DNA from: Impatiens glandulifera
Lineage: Eukaryota; Streptophyta; Magnoliopsida; Ericales; Balsaminaceae
DNA: 64,000 nt
Direction: 5' to 3'
Assembly (NCBI RefSeq): GCF_907164915.1
Contig: NC_061862.1
Coordinates: forward strand, 78,333,718-78,397,717
Made by a program: the position numbers and the translations under genes. Of this stretch, positions 1 to 12,678 are shown one piece after another. The notes beneath the pieces are model-generated. The model was not told the origin of the DNA. It did no database searches and saw only the letters and a program-made list of their open reading frames with translations. Positions within the stretch are counted from its first letter, which is position 1; every line of letters starts with the position of its first letter.

Positions 1-2815
1 ATTTTCATTTTAGGCATCGCCTTCTTAAGCTGACGAGAGCGCTCTTTAGACTCTTTCTTTCGAATTGCTTCGGAACTAAGCTTGGTTTCACCCTCTTCCA
101 AAACCTTTCTCCTTTCAGCCTTCTTCTTCTGCAAAGCTTCTTGTCTCAAAAGTTGGTATTCCTTGTACGCCTCTTGCGCAGCTTTCTGTCGTGGAGCTTC
201 TGTCTTCGCTCGAGCCTGCAAAAAGAAAACAATGTAAGAGGTATTTCTTTTCTTTTCTAATCAGGATTTATTCTATGGAGAAAGTCGGCACAAACCCAAC
301 TTAAATCAGAGAAGACTCTTTCCACTTAAACAAGTTTTATGGAAATCTAACCCACCTGAGAACTGAGTTTGTATCGGCCAAGAAAATCGATGTAGTAAGG
401 AACGAGAGCAATTAAACGAGACATGTCAGCCATGTGATTCGCATCGGGGAGAGCAAACTTGAACACTAATGCTTTCCTTTGGTTTTCGGTTGGGTGTTGA
501 TCCGAAAAGTGCATTGAGATGAAACCCTTTCCATATTTTTCAAATGCTTTTTCACCAAATACCTGTAAAATCAGCCATTGATATGATTTAGGCAGTTTGA
601 CAAAGGGTTTTGGATTTAATCCAAATCACCATTTATCTCATCATCAAATAAATCTGTCAAATTATCAACTAAATTAACTGGTTAACCCAAATAATCTACT
701 TTTTCAATAAGAAACGCATAAATAGATGAAACATAAGAAACTATTGCATCACATATAAACTATTTCTCCCCATCTAACTCTCCTCAAGCAATTACATTAT
801 AACAAAACTCCAAAAATATGAACTCTCATAGAGCAAATTAAGCTTTGATTAAACACCCCTCGGATACAGATGAGATATTGTTCTACAATTAGGCAAACTA
901 AGAGTGGTAGAGCATTTAAGTTGCAATCAAACAACACCTAAAGGTCGTAGTGAAATTCGGTAATATGTATGGGTTGTTAAACATAAGCTCTTATTTATTT
1001 GACAAAGGATATTTAGTGGAGTTAACTATGATGGGAGAAAGACAAAAGGAGCAAATTGAATTGATTTGATAGTTATTCGAGAACCACAAATTGGAGCATT
1101 ACTCTTTTATATTTGTTTTGTGTTTTTCTTTGAGGTCTTCTTAGTTTTGATTTTGATTAACTAATGAATGACACATGATGTCAAGACTTAGTGACAATTG
1201 AACTCCCTTTCCTAAAAGGATCTCACACCCTGAGATAGCAGATATTGCTTTACCATGGGCAAAACTCCATAGAGTGATAGAGCATTTAAACTGCAATCAA
1301 ACAACACCTAAATGTATGCAATGAAATTTCGATATATGAATGGATAGTTGATCATAAGTTTTTGTTTGTTTGTTTTATGTGATCAGAGTTTTCCATACCA
1401 ACTCGATCAATCTCATGCACTCCGCAATGACACCTATTTCAATCTAGGTGTTTTAAGTTGGGAATTGGGATCGAACCTGACATATGAGCTTATTGGGATG
1501 GGTGATTATAAGTTCTTGTTAAAACAAATATTTGACATTTCCTATAATAATAGTCAATCAACCAAGTGTGTTCTCTCTATAACAAATCAAATGTTGGTGG
1601 CCAAAGTCAGCTAATTTCAATGAACCTAACTCATGATGATGATCATCACTAAATTGAAACCCAAGATCACTCCCCCACTATCTAATCCTTAGATGGTAAG
1701 AAAATCCATATAATATTTGTTGACATTCTAAGAAACAAAGGATATACCTGTTCAAGAACAGTTTCCGTAATCAGATCTCCAGACACCTCCTTAGACTCTG
1801 AAATCGCCACCAAATCATCAGTTACCCATTTCCGGTTGCTTGGTGGTGTGATCAAATTTCCAAACTTCTGAAGATCCCTAACCTCCTTCTGCATCGTCTT
1901 GGCTAGCTTCTTCTTTGCAAGAGCAAAAACTACCTGATCCATCGCATCATCATTCATATAGACCTCAAAAGTGATCTCATCCTTACAAGGAACAACTGCA
2001 TTGTACAATCTTGATATAAGATCATGTCGACTTTGAAGCTCCATTGTAGCCAACAGTCCTTGACAAAACCTTCTTCCACTAGCATAGAACTTGAATACAG
2101 TTTGTCCTTCTTTCAACAACAACGGTGAATCATCACCTTCCCCAACCCCCATCAAACTAAAATTCTTCTCGAAAATCGAATCTTTACCTGCAAACTTAGC
2201 CGCCCAAGCTAGTGCAATATGCTCATTCTCCTTCTTACCAGTAAAATAATTAATAACAAACATGATCAAAAACGATCCGCATACAATCTCCACCGCATAC
2301 GATTGCGGAAACCTAGATTTACTCGATTTGAGTGTATCTTTCGAATCCGAACTCGAATCATCAGTGACGACATCTTCAGCCGCTTTTATACTTTCCTGCG
2401 GCTGTTCTTCAGGAAGACCCTCGAATTCATCTTCATCCCAATAGAAATCAGATGAAGACGAAGCTTTGGTACGAAGATCGGCCGGCTGAGGTGACTCATC
2501 AGACGTAATCAAGTCGGAGATAGTATTGGGTGGACCGTGATCTGATTCAGGTTCGGAGTGAGTAATAGTAGTAGGCGGCGGAGTACGTCGGGGTAAATCA
2601 GTTAGCTGGAGCGATTCGTCATCCAAGCCTTCGTCTTCATCAGCGTCAAACCCTTCGAAGTGCGAATCGGCGGCGTTGGCGGATAGAGAGAGTCGATGGA
2701 TAAGGAGAGAGAGGATGGAGATGAGGGCTAAGGAATACCATAGTGTTTCGCCGGTTCTAGGTATGAAAATGGAGAGAGGAGAGCACCAGAGTGATGAAGA
2801 TCGGTGTTTTGCCAT
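1..2815 (-). CDS. CCDC47-like ER membrane protein (DUF1682), 3' end cut by window edge
   Basis: Three exons read on the minus strand: 2815-1748, 562-356 and 215-1, all joined in phase 0 with GT-AG introns; at least 496 residues, with the stop just outside the window. An N-terminal hydrophobic stretch (about residues 20-42) is followed by an acidic luminal-type region rich in D, E and S. A second hydrophobic segment lies near residues 175-190 (VEIVCGSFLIMFVINYF). The DUF1682 domain follows and the tail is very basic, rich in K, R, E and Q (KKKAERRKVLEEGE, KKAMPKMK). This order is that of plant CCDC47 homologues. Animal CCDC47 is part of the PAT complex, which helps insert multi-pass proteins at the ER translocon; the same role here is inference. 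I chose the Met at 2815 because the family starts with MAKxR-like sequence; an in-frame Met at 2908 would add 31 residues. Confidence 0.9.
902..1371 (+). repeat. Direct duplication inside CCDC47-like intron 1
   Basis: Two related stretches of about 100 bp, near 902-1010 and 1271-1371, both contain GTAGAGCATTTAA or GATAGAGCATTTAA, then TGCAATCAAACAACACCTAAA, and then a CATAAG(T/C)T(C/T)TT-like tail. They lie in the 1.2-kb intron between exons 1 and 2. Beside them, near 1465-1485, is GGGATCGAACCTG, which resembles a tRNA B box read on the other strand, so a tRNA-derived SINE origin is possible but not shown. Confidence 0.5.
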
Positions 2816-3967
2816 GACTGAGCAAAACGATGATGATGATGATTCCTTTAGAGATTGGGGGAAGAAGGGGACCTCTCTCTTCTGCAAAATTGGAATCGTG
2901 GAAAGCAAGAAAATCTGCTAGTTTAATTACAAATATATAATAATAATAATAATAATAATTCTTTTCACCTTAATTTTTTATTTTATAAATTCAAATTTTA
3001 ATTTATAAATTCAAATTTTAATTTATAAATAATATCTAAAAATAATTAAAATAGTCTAAATAAAGGTTAAATAATATAAAAATTAAAATTAGGTTAAATT
3101 TATATGAGAAATATTAAAGGATTAAATTTGGGAAAAGAAATTTGAAATGGAAAGTATGTAGATTCACTTTCATTCTTTTAAATTCTCTCCCTTATTACTT
3201 ACTTTATATTTATATTTATATTTATATATATATATATATATATATATAATAAATAAATAGTGTCCTTAATATTTAATAAGAAAGAAAATTTTCATTTTCT
3301 AAATCCATGATATCATGGGTTGTCACATATTTTCAACATTATTAACATTCGTCTCATTAAACTTCTCGATATCAACCCTAGAATTTTCAAAATTATTGAC
3401 TGAATCAAGAAAAAAAACTCACCAAAAAATTCAAACCGCAACTAATTAAAACAATAGGACGGTGGTCATGGAAGTCGAAATCCGCTAAAAGTGTAACAAA
3501 TAACAATTCACTTGCCAAAAAATATCATGAATGCGAACGATCTAGAAAAAAATACGTTAATTTTGAAATATTTATATATATATATATAAATATATATGAT
3601 CAAAATTTTGAGAAATTCTTAAAGTACATACCAACATTTGAGAATCTATTATTGATGATATATTTGATTTTTCTTAAATAATGCATAAAGTTTAAATTAA
3701 TAAACAAAAAATAAAACATTAAAGTGGTGAATTCAAATGACCTCAAATGAGTAAAAATCAAATCTTGCAGACTAAAAACCTTCCTCTTCTCAATTCAAAT
3801 CCTTAAAGCAAATTTATTTATTTGTAAAAATCTAAAGAAATCCAAATCAAATGTAATAAATACAGATGACAACAAAACCTTAGTAGCAGCCTATCATGGG
3901 TAAAACATAAAACAGACAAATAAAATATCAGAATCCAAAATAATCCAATAAACCCGGTTTTGATTTT
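2816..3967. other. Spacer: CCDC47-like 5' region and HISN1 3' flank
   Basis: This 1.15-kb spacer holds the 5' leader and promoter side of the CCDC47-like gene and the 3' flank of HISN1. The first 100 bases upstream of the CCDC47 start are purine-rich on the plus strand, hence pyrimidine-rich on the gene strand, as in plant leaders. A TATATTTG on the minus strand near 2931-2938 could be a TATA box. Simple repeats are (AAT)n at about 2939-2960 and (TA)n at about 3219-3248. No further gene is visible. Confidence 0.5.
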
Positions 3968-6900
3968 CTATAATCCCAATTTCGATAGAAGTTCGCGCCA
4001 TCTTGGAGTTTCTTCGTCGAATATGTAAGTCAGAGGTGAAATCAAAACTCCACTACCTCCAATCTGGCAGAATGAAGAATTCAAGATAAAAGAAGACAGT
4101 CATGTAATTTTCTAGAATTATATAAAAAAAAAAGGGCAGGAAAGGATCTTACGGCTCTAAGCTGTTGAACGGATTGATAGAGAGATTTTTTGGGCACGCA
4201 AATGACAATGGCATAGTAGTCCGCTGATACTTTCCCATCGCGCTTGCAGAACACGGGGCTTATGGTTGGACCCTGCAAAATAAAAAATAAACGAACTTTA
4301 TTAACATTTTAAATATTAAATATAAAAGATATTTTAGTCATTTAACTCAGCTAACCTCAGATAATCCACTTTTTCATCATTAGAAGAATAGAAAGAAAAA
4401 AACACTTAAAATGAGCACTACAGGAGTGAGGAAAAGAAGGAATTGAACATTGCCAAATCAAAGTTGGATAAAGAGAAATGAATGTTGCAAAGTGGTGTCA
4501 TTTCCGTCGTAGAATAAACCAAAAGGATCAAACCTAGAAGTGATTATGTTAACGTATATGTGGAAATTTGTCTCTATATGAACCTGAGTACTTACAAGAA
4601 CCTTGATCTAGATCAAAGACCCACAAATCAGAAAAGACCCAGTTTGGAAGGGTAGACAAAACATCTTTTTCATTTCTTGTGCTGATTTTGATGGAGTCAT
4701 GAGGACATTATTTGTGGCACATCTTTTCTTTATGACATCTTTTTTCTTGCTTGTTTAACTCATAACAAAATGAGCTGCAATTATCTATGATAGATGCTAC
4801 ACAAAACTATATTTCCGAAGATTGGTTTGGTTATGTTTTACAGAGGTGGATAGGCTTGATTGATGTAATGGGCCATTAGTAGTAGTTAGCTGGTTTATTA
4901 TAGCTTTATTATAAATAGAGGAATAGTTAGAGTTTATTGTTAAAAGACAAAATAATGTTATCATCTATATTCTTTTGTTTCTCGTATAATTTCTCTATAA
5001 ACCCTAGATCTGTTACATTAGTATCAGAGCTAGGAGCCTCTGTCTGTGGAAATCCAAGCATATAAATTTCTCTATAAACCCTAGAAACAGTCTTTTGCCT
5101 TTCAACATTAAACATCTGCTATCATAAACCCTAATTATTACTCTATTTAAAATAAACCAACTAACTACTAGTAGGATCAGCCCGACCCATTACATCAGGC
5201 CTATCCACCTTTGTATCAGTTACAGGTAACAGGTTATTATTATTTAGACAGAGAAAGGATGCGAGATCAAACCTGCAAGCCAGATAATGAATTTTGGCTC
5301 AATATACGTTCAGCCACCTCTTCTTCACTGTTTCCTCTCATGTTGGCTGTTACCTGCAATAAATAGTTGCAAATATAGATGAGAAAGAAAATAAATAGTT
5401 ATCTTCTTGATTGATTCAGAAGAAAATAACACACAGTGAACTGTCCGGCGGCCTTCAGATGAGCCTCCAGCCTTTCAAGAATCTCGTGGGTAGCATCAAG
5501 AACACCTTTCCTTTGGACAAGTGATTTCCTACTAGCAACAAGAACGGCCTGACTTTCCAAGATGATTCCTCCTTCAATTTCTTTCAGATCATTTTCTCTC
5601 AATGTTGTGCCGCTACTCACAAGGTCCACTATAGCATCAGCAATCCCCATCTAAAATAATGTTGAACCCATGAGAGATTAGCCAAAATCCCTTCTACTAT
5701 AGATTTTATTTTTATTTTTTCAACAAGTTCAATCAATCCCCTTATCCCATCAAGTTTTTTTAGTCATTCAAATCATTAGCCAAAAATATCTAATTTATTC
5801 TTACAAGGATATTTTAGTCACTTAACCCAAATAATCTACTTTTTCATCCAACAAGGTTTGTTTTTTCAAATAACCCTACATCAAACAACCTCTAAGGCTC
5901 TCAAACAATTCAAACATGACTGCTCTCACGTTCCTTTCGTTCCATAAGATCACATAGATGATAATAAAAATTGGTGTACAAATTCTTATCAATCCCTATA
6001 TGTATTAACATCATGTTCCTTTCATTCCTTTTTATATGTATGTCAAATGAACATGGATTTTTCAATTACATTGGAAGCAAGGAAAAGCTCAATCAATAAC
6101 TTAATGAAAAAAAGAAAACAGAATTACTAAATCCTTCTATGACTAACAAGCATGATTATAGTTATTAAAGCTCAAAATCCTCCTCTAAATCCCTCCACTA
6201 AAAAAACTTAATCCTAATAATCTTTTTGTGCTGATGCGTCATAATCCTATTTAGGGGAGTATGTAATTAATGGTGTAGGAATTTGGAGGAGAAGATCTTG
6301 ATTCAAATGTAAGATGCAATTCCAAAACATGTAATTCTGCTAGCATTCCATATCATGCAATTCCCGTACAACTATTTGCAGAATATAGACATTTTTATCT
6401 AAAAGATGTATGATAAACCAGCTCAGCTCACAATTCTTACTACATCTTCCTATTGTTAATTTTCATTCCAAAAACATAGACATAAAGATTTATACGGAAG
6501 AAGCCTAGAGGGGCATAATTTAATCAGCAGTTGGATAAAACGTGCCCTGTCAATCAAAGATCTTGCAAGACCACCAGGTAATATCCAGATTATATATAGA
6601 TGTTAAAATAGTTCTCAATTGACAAGAAGAAAGATTACGGGCTTGATTGATCTGTTTTTCTTTTACAAAAAATGTATATATTTTAAAAAATAAAACTGGC
6701 TTGATGTAAAAGTGGTTATTTGAGTCAAATGACCAAAATAACCTTTGTATTTAACATTTTTGAATGTTATAAAGAATAAAGTAGTTATCTTTTGGTAATT
6801 TTTACTATGATTTGATAGAAGAAGTGATTGATGACTGATAAACCACATCAAATAAGCCCTAAAGTATAAGAAATTATCACCGCAGGAGCTGCCTCAAGTG

Positions 6901-9900
6901 CTCCATCAGCAGTTGAAAAGATGACGTGCTTCAATCCACTTTCCTTCATGAATTTTGGCCCCAGCTGCCCAAATAAGGTAGAATATACCATTAATACCAG
7001 GAGCCTAAAAAGGAGAAAACAAATGGAGCTTGACAAAATTAGTGAGAATTAAGAGTGAACTTTCTACATCATACATAGGTGAAACCAGTGGCAACTCTCA
7101 GAGGCTTCTCAGCAGTCCACTGGGGCATCGCTGCCAACTCTTTCAATGAGTTAATGTTCTCAAAGATACCGTACTTGGGAATCTGCATAAAGAAAGCTGT
7201 ATCATGAATTCTACTCAAGAATTAATGGGGAGTATAAGTAGTGGTCAATTAAGGAAAACAAAAACTTACTGCAAGCGATAATCTGCAGTCTCCATAATCA
7301 AGGGCATCATGAACAAAGATTAGATCTTCATTTTCCTACAAGAAGGATCCATGGTTACACAAAGAAGTTCAAATGGTTCCATTAAGTTTCATTCATCAGA
7401 TGATTCATGATAGTAGAATTTCTAAGCATCTGTCTCCTTACGTCTTAGTGTTAACAAATGATACAAGGTATTTGTGGAGTGGTTGCAAGAGTCATTTATC
7501 ATATTGGTGACACTGTAAAGTAAATACCACATGTCATTATTTTATTTGTTAATACTAGAGGAGGGATTATCTAGTTAGACATGTTCCAAACTGTCTTATA
7601 GAGCAAGATTGGAGAAAGCTAATATTTTTAACATGATCTTTGGAAGTCTACAATTAAGGGTGCTGATAAAACTGAAAATTAAGTGTGAATGTTGAATACT
7701 AAATTTTAAGTGCCCAACTAGTTAAGTGCAAAAATATGATAAATAAACCAAATGAAAATCTTTTAATTGTTTCTATATATGTAAGTTAAAATGTGGAACT
7801 AATATAGAGAAAGTACTTGAAGACTATTATACCCTTATAACAACGCAATTTAATTAATTTACATGGCTTAAAGTTATCTTTTGTACGCTCTTAATATTTT
7901 ACCAAGTTAACTCATTCATAACTTTACCGAATTAAGCCAGAAATTTCTAGTTTAATTTGAGTTGAGTCTAAATGATTAAGAGATTTAGACAGTTATCAAA
8001 TGAACTTAATTCAAATAAAAGCACTTAATTATTCAGATTAAGTGATAAGTTGTACTTCTGAAATACAAAAAGCCTCTCCCTTTTTTTCTCATATTCTTCT
8101 ACATAGTATCATACTGTGACCAGGGTAACTTATGTTGCCTCGGTCAATGATGGAAACTTTCTTCCTTGCTGGTGGAGATTAATATATATCATACTAGAAT
8201 TCGTCTTATTCGTTATTTAGTTTCCTTGTTCAATAATCTGTCATGCTTCTATACTCCTCTTTCGATCCTTATTATCCAATTTAGTTTATTGGCAGTTTAA
8301 CCCTTTATCTTGTCTTAAGTTTGGATTATTTTATTTCCATCAAGCTGGTTATTCCTGTTTCTCCTTAGCTAGTTAAGGCTGTAGACGCTGATGGTTTTAT
8401 CCTCTTTTACTGTCTTGGTCTGTATCAAACTTGTAGCCTACAAATGGATGGTGTTGCAAACCCAAGACATTTAGGATGTTTACTGAACATGGGTCTGAGG
8501 GAGAGCGCTACAATATTAGATTAGTGATAATCTAGTCAAATATGTTTTTAAAGATAAATTTATCTTGAAATTAAGTTTAGTTAATCAACTCCCTTGTAAA
8601 CCTCTAAAGGCCCCGCATTCTCTACAACTAAATATAAAAATAAAAAATCTCACTGCTTATCATATTTCTTCTGTAATATCCAATTCAAAATATACATTCA
8701 CCAGCCACAGGTGGGAACCTGTTTTTGTATCACTTAAACAATCGTTTCTCCTTGACCACATTTAGAGACAGGTTAGTTTATTTTTTCTATCTACTTTTCC
8801 CAGGAAAAGCATATGGATATTTTTTAGGAAATACTTTTAGCATTATAAAGAACTTCGCTTGACAGCATAAATATAACAGCTGGCCACGTAAACCCCAAAC
8901 ATTGTGGTCTAATTTATCATTCTTTAGTCTCCTGAATATGAGTCCCACCACCAGATAGAAAAATATATATATTTGTTTATCACAATCATCTCTTGGAAGA
9001 ATTCAACTGTCGAGGATATATAACTTCCTGAAAACAATTAAAAACAACTATTTATTTTTTTTACCTGTCCATATTCATAAACTGTATCCAGGCCCACTAT
9101 ACCAAGGTCTAGATCCCCTGACACCAACTTCCGAACTATATCCTTTGGCCGCTGAAACCAAACTTCCAAGTTTGCCAGCTGCAATCAACAGAAATAAGTG
9201 TCTATTATATTTTAACAAAACATAAATACTGCAAGTACATTCCTAGAACATTCAGATGTCAAATAAAACCTTTTCAAGCAGGTGTAAGTAAATCATATAT
9301 ATTTCTCTACTACAACTCACTAAGTTGAGGAGGTCTCCAGGACAGTATTTCTATGGTATGTGCACAACCAGACTAGGCCAAGAAAGCAAACCCCAATAAT
9401 CCACAGTCAAACATAGGATCAAGCCTGAATTATGGATATAACTGCAATAGATGGTCCAATACTAAATAAAAGAGTATTTCCTCTAGATGGAAGAAGATTC
9501 TCTTTGAAGCCAAGTTCTTACTTATTTTGAACATAAGATAAGTAATGAATAATCTTGAATGAAAGAAACACTACGGCATTTTTGCGAGAAGAGTGACATT
9601 CACAACAACATCAGTGGGATTGCATATACTAGTGAGTTACAGAATAACACGGGATACTTTTAGCTTCTGAATATGATAGTTGATCAACTCAAGCATAATC
9701 CCACAAAAAAAGAAGACAACATAGTAAGCTCATGAAAATTCTTTGTTGAGCCCCAATTATCTATGACAGAGAACTTATCAAGCTACTTACAGCTGCATAG
9801 AACTTCAAGCATGTACACAATTACAGACATAAACATATTCCAATATCATTTTATACCTGAGGAATCTGTGCAACATACTGACGAGGATTCACCTGTCTAA

Positions 9901-10271
9901 CTGATAATTGGCAGTCCTATTAAAAACACCAGCACAATGCATTAGAATCAGAAAGCTTAATTACAGTTTCCAGCAATATAGAGACGAAAAGAAGGCTTGC
10001 ATGTTGATACCTTGAGGAGATCGAGAGTATCTGAAGCCATTCGTCCCTTGCTAGGCAAGCCGAATCGAATTTCATTTCTATCAGGTATTCTCTTATCCGT
10101 GTTGACATACGATACGGTGACAGGAGATGCTGCTAGAGCACAGGAAGAAATGGTGAATTTGAGTGACATTCGTGAAGAATGAGTAAATTTAGGAAGCAAA
10201 TCAGACGTCGGAGAATAGGCAGTCGAGGCTGCGTATGGACATTGCCGGAGGAAGGGATTAACGACTGACAT
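3968..10271 (-). CDS. HISN1: ATP phosphoribosyltransferase, plastid (histidine biosynthesis step 1)
   Basis: It catalyses ATP + PRPP to phosphoribosyl-ATP, the committed step of histidine synthesis, in the plastid stroma. Ten exons on the minus strand: 10271-10011, 9916-9857, 9178-9065, 7335-7270, 7182-7075, 6964-6881, 5650-5435, 5353-5273, 4272-4153 and 4063-3968, with TAG at 3968-3970. They join into 401 codons and all nine introns are GT-AG and phase 0. Residues 1 to about 60 are S/T-rich and basic, like a transit peptide. The catalytic domain opens with [10 protein letters not shown]. Family signatures follow: [26 protein letters not shown], the PRPP-loop-like region [19 protein letters not shown], and a C-terminal regulatory domain (about residues 300-401). 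Length and order fit plant HISN1A/B, the long form of the enzyme. Known feedback inhibition by histidine is family knowledge. Confidence 0.96.
4844..5210 (+). mobile_element. TRIM-like LTR fragment with inverted LTR head in HISN1 intron 8
   Basis: A 154-bp LTR-like block, 4864-5017, starts TGTAATGGG and ends CTGTTACA. It is followed by TTAGTATCAGAGC, close to the plant copia/TRIM primer-binding site for initiator tRNA-Met. From 5141 to 5210 the head of the same LTR recurs in inverted orientation, and the inversion extends outward into the flanks (AGGTGGATAGGC at 4844, its complement ending at 5210). The arms are about 70-77 bp. The phrase TTTCTCTATAAACCCTAG also recurs directly at about 4990 and 5068. 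A rearranged non-autonomous LTR element is the simplest reading. Confidence 0.55.
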
Positions 10272-10605
10272 GGCCGGAATTTAGTGCTGAAGAAGAAGAA
10301 GAAGGAATGTGAAGAAGCTAATCGCCGCCTAGCGAAAGGAAAGAGAAATGGGGGTAGATTCTGTGACTCTCTTTCTTCTCTCGTAATTTAGGCTATGATT
10401 ATATGTGACGGGTGTATGTTTGTGGACTGCATTTGACCGTTCATCTTCAAGCATATTCTGATTGAAAATAAATAAATAAATAAATAAATAAATAAATTAT
10501 AACTAATTTATGTAAAATAATATGAGTTTTTTTTTTAAAATTACATCATCTATCTACACTTCTACACTTTACACCGAGGATACATACAAATAGTTTTTGT
10601 TTTCA
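10272..10605. promoter_or_regulatory. HISN1 upstream region, ending at the Harbinger insertion
   Basis: This is about 330 bp between the HISN1 start codon and the target-site duplication of the Harbinger element. A CATATAATC on the gene strand near 10393-10402 is a possible TATA box, about 125 bases upstream of the start. A (AAAT)n repeat occupies about 10467-10497. The mobile element therefore sits only about 340 bp upstream of HISN1 and now bounds its promoter. Regulatory assignments are inference. Confidence 0.35.
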
Positions 10606-11043
10606 TAAGAGCACCACAGTTGGGGAATAAATGGTGTAGCAGGTTACAAATGGGTATCAAAAATTTTGATATTGGTGCAAATTTTATTTCCAATTGATGT
10701 AGCCCAATGACAGTGCAGGTGGTTATTTTTTTGTTTTGTTTCTTTTTTTAAATACTACTTTTTGCATAATAATTGATCAAAATAAAAAAATATATATATC
10801 ATTATTTTTTATTTTTCGAGATCTATAAATAGAGGCTTAGTTTGTGTCATTTGGACACCAATTTTTTTTGAAAATTTCCACCATATTATCATCCTTGTTT
10901 GTATCACTTTTCTTTTGAAATCTTCAAACTCTTTCATGGATCATTCACAAAATTACAACTTCTTTCTAAATTACTTCCCAAATTAAGCTCAAAACTCAAA
11001 TATACAACATTCGAACCAAAACATTGAACGTCCAGAAGATCTC

Positions 11044-12044
11044 ATGAATACCGGAATCCATCCTAATTTTCCACAACAATATATGAAGCCACCCAACTTT
11101 GGCATGCAATACCTGTATAACCATCCTTATATGCCTTATGGCTATCCACATATCTCTGGAAATAACTTTCATGTCGCTCATACCAACTATCCAAACAGTG
11201 AACAACCAAATGATCTAAACACACTCCGTTTCAGTAGTGGTTCAACTAATATTCCCGAATTTTCTACACAAATATCTCTAGGGGATGTTGATGGGAATAC
11301 CCCAACCACTTTTCTTGCTCCAACCCAACAATCAACCCGAAAATCATACGATTCTTGAAGCACGGAGGACAACAAAGCTTTACTAAATTGTTATTTCCAT
11401 TTTAGTAATGATAGTGAATTGGGGAGGAACCAAAAGGGCGACACTTTATGGGGTAAAATTGCAGAATTTATAAATGACAAGTTTGAAGGTGAGAAACCAA
11501 GGACTGGATTATAATGCAAAAGTCATTTTCGTACCATCAATAAAAAATCGCAACTTTTATTGGTTATTATAGTTCAGCATGCAAAACTAAGTGTAGTGGT
11601 TGGTCTGATGATAACTACGTGGAAAAGGCTTTAGAGTTGTACCGCGATAATGAAAAACAAAGGTTTTCCTTGTTGAAAGAGTGGAAGATGGTCCGTGACC
11701 AACCAAGATATATGGTAGGAGCAAATGAATCTAAAAGTAGTGGATCAAAGAGAAAAAGTGGAGGTGATGAAGTTGAATCCTCAGCTCCATCCATCGTACG
11801 TTCAGAAGGTAGGGACGCAACAAAGAAGAAAGCTAGAAAAGCATCAACTTCAAGAAAATCAAAGGCTAAAATTGATGAGGAGTTATCTAATGTAGCCTCT
11901 ACTCTTGAAAAATTTGAAGAAAGGAGGGCTAGTACTGCTTCGGCTATGTTGGAGTATGCCCGTGTTAGGAAGTTGGAGATGTTGATGTCCTTGAAGAATA
12001 AAGAAGAGCGTGATGTTGTGGACGAGAATACTTATCAAATGTAA
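11044..12044 (+). pseudogene. Harbinger ORF1: SANT/MYB-like (NAM-associated) DNA-binding protein, broken
   Basis: The N-terminal part, 11044-11358, is rich in N, P, Y and M. It ends in a TGA exactly where the SANT domain begins (STEDNKALLNCYFHFSND). The same frame continues through KGDTLWGKIAEFINDKFEG and meets a TAA near 11511. After about 11550 the frame must shift to reach 11619-12044, which encodes EKALELYRDNEKQRFSLLKEW and a basic, K/R-rich C-terminal region with a coiled-coil look. This is the companion protein of PIF/Harbinger elements, which in studied systems helps transposase binding and nuclear import. Two stops and at least one frameshift make it a pseudogene. Confidence 0.8.
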
Positions 12045-12159
12045 CTGAGGGAATTGTTCACAAACTAATTTGAGTGTTATGTACTTTCAAAGTGTGTGTT
12101 TCAATTTTCAAATGGGTGTTCTTCAAATTATGTGTCAAATGTGTGTTCTTCAATACATA

Positions 12160-12598
12160 GAGATTCCAACTTGATAAGAACGTCCTCACCCCTACTACAT
12201 TCTGACTTGATAATGACAACACTCATACATAGAGATTTCAACTTGATAAGAACGTCCCTACCCCCACTACCTTCTGACTTGATAATGACAACACTCATAC
12301 ATAGAGATTCCAACTTGATAAGAACGTCCTCACCCCCACTACCTTCTGACTTGATAATGACAACACCCATACATAGAGATTCTAACTTGATAAGAACGTC
12401 CCCACCCCCACTACCTTCTGACTTGATAATGACAACACCCATATATAGAGATTCCAACTTGATAAAAACGTCTTCACCCCCACTACCTTCTGACTTGATA
12501 ATGACAACACCCATACATAGAGATTCCAACTTGATAAGAACGTCCCCACCCCCATTACCTTCTGACTTCATAATGACCACACCTATATTGAGAGATTT
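12160..12598 (+). repeat. 72-bp minisatellite, about six copies, within the Harbinger element
   Basis: The unit holds ATAGAGATTCCAACTTGAT, AAGAACGTCC, a C-rich piece and CTTCTGACTTGATAATGAC, with few differences between copies. The period is 72 bp, divisible by three, and no stop occurs over the array in one frame of either strand. On the plus strand it would read as a 24-residue repeat (RDSNLIRTSSPPLPSDLIMTT), on the minus strand as another. It lies in the spacer between ORF1 and transposase, so real translation is doubtful. Confidence 0.9.
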
Positions 12599-12678
12599 TC
12601 AATATAAAAATGGTATGCACATCGTATGATTTCTCAATTCAAACTTTTCAACTTTAATCTTCTTCTTCATATCATCAT

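Noticed and set aside
1348..1614. 88-codon frame in CCDC47-like intron 1
   Set aside because: It lies wholly in an intron that also carries repeat-like sequence, with no recognisable domain.
2219..2455. Plus-strand frames opposite CCDC47-like exon 1
   Set aside because: They are shadows of the conserved minus-strand coding exon and match no family.
9957..10108. Frames running past the HISN1 exon 1 donor
   Set aside because: They are intron read-through beyond the clear GTATCA donor after DLLK.
12128..12580. Gly/Glu/Ser-rich repeat protein on the minus strand
   Set aside because: It is the reverse reading of the 72-bp minisatellite, with no promoter or start context.
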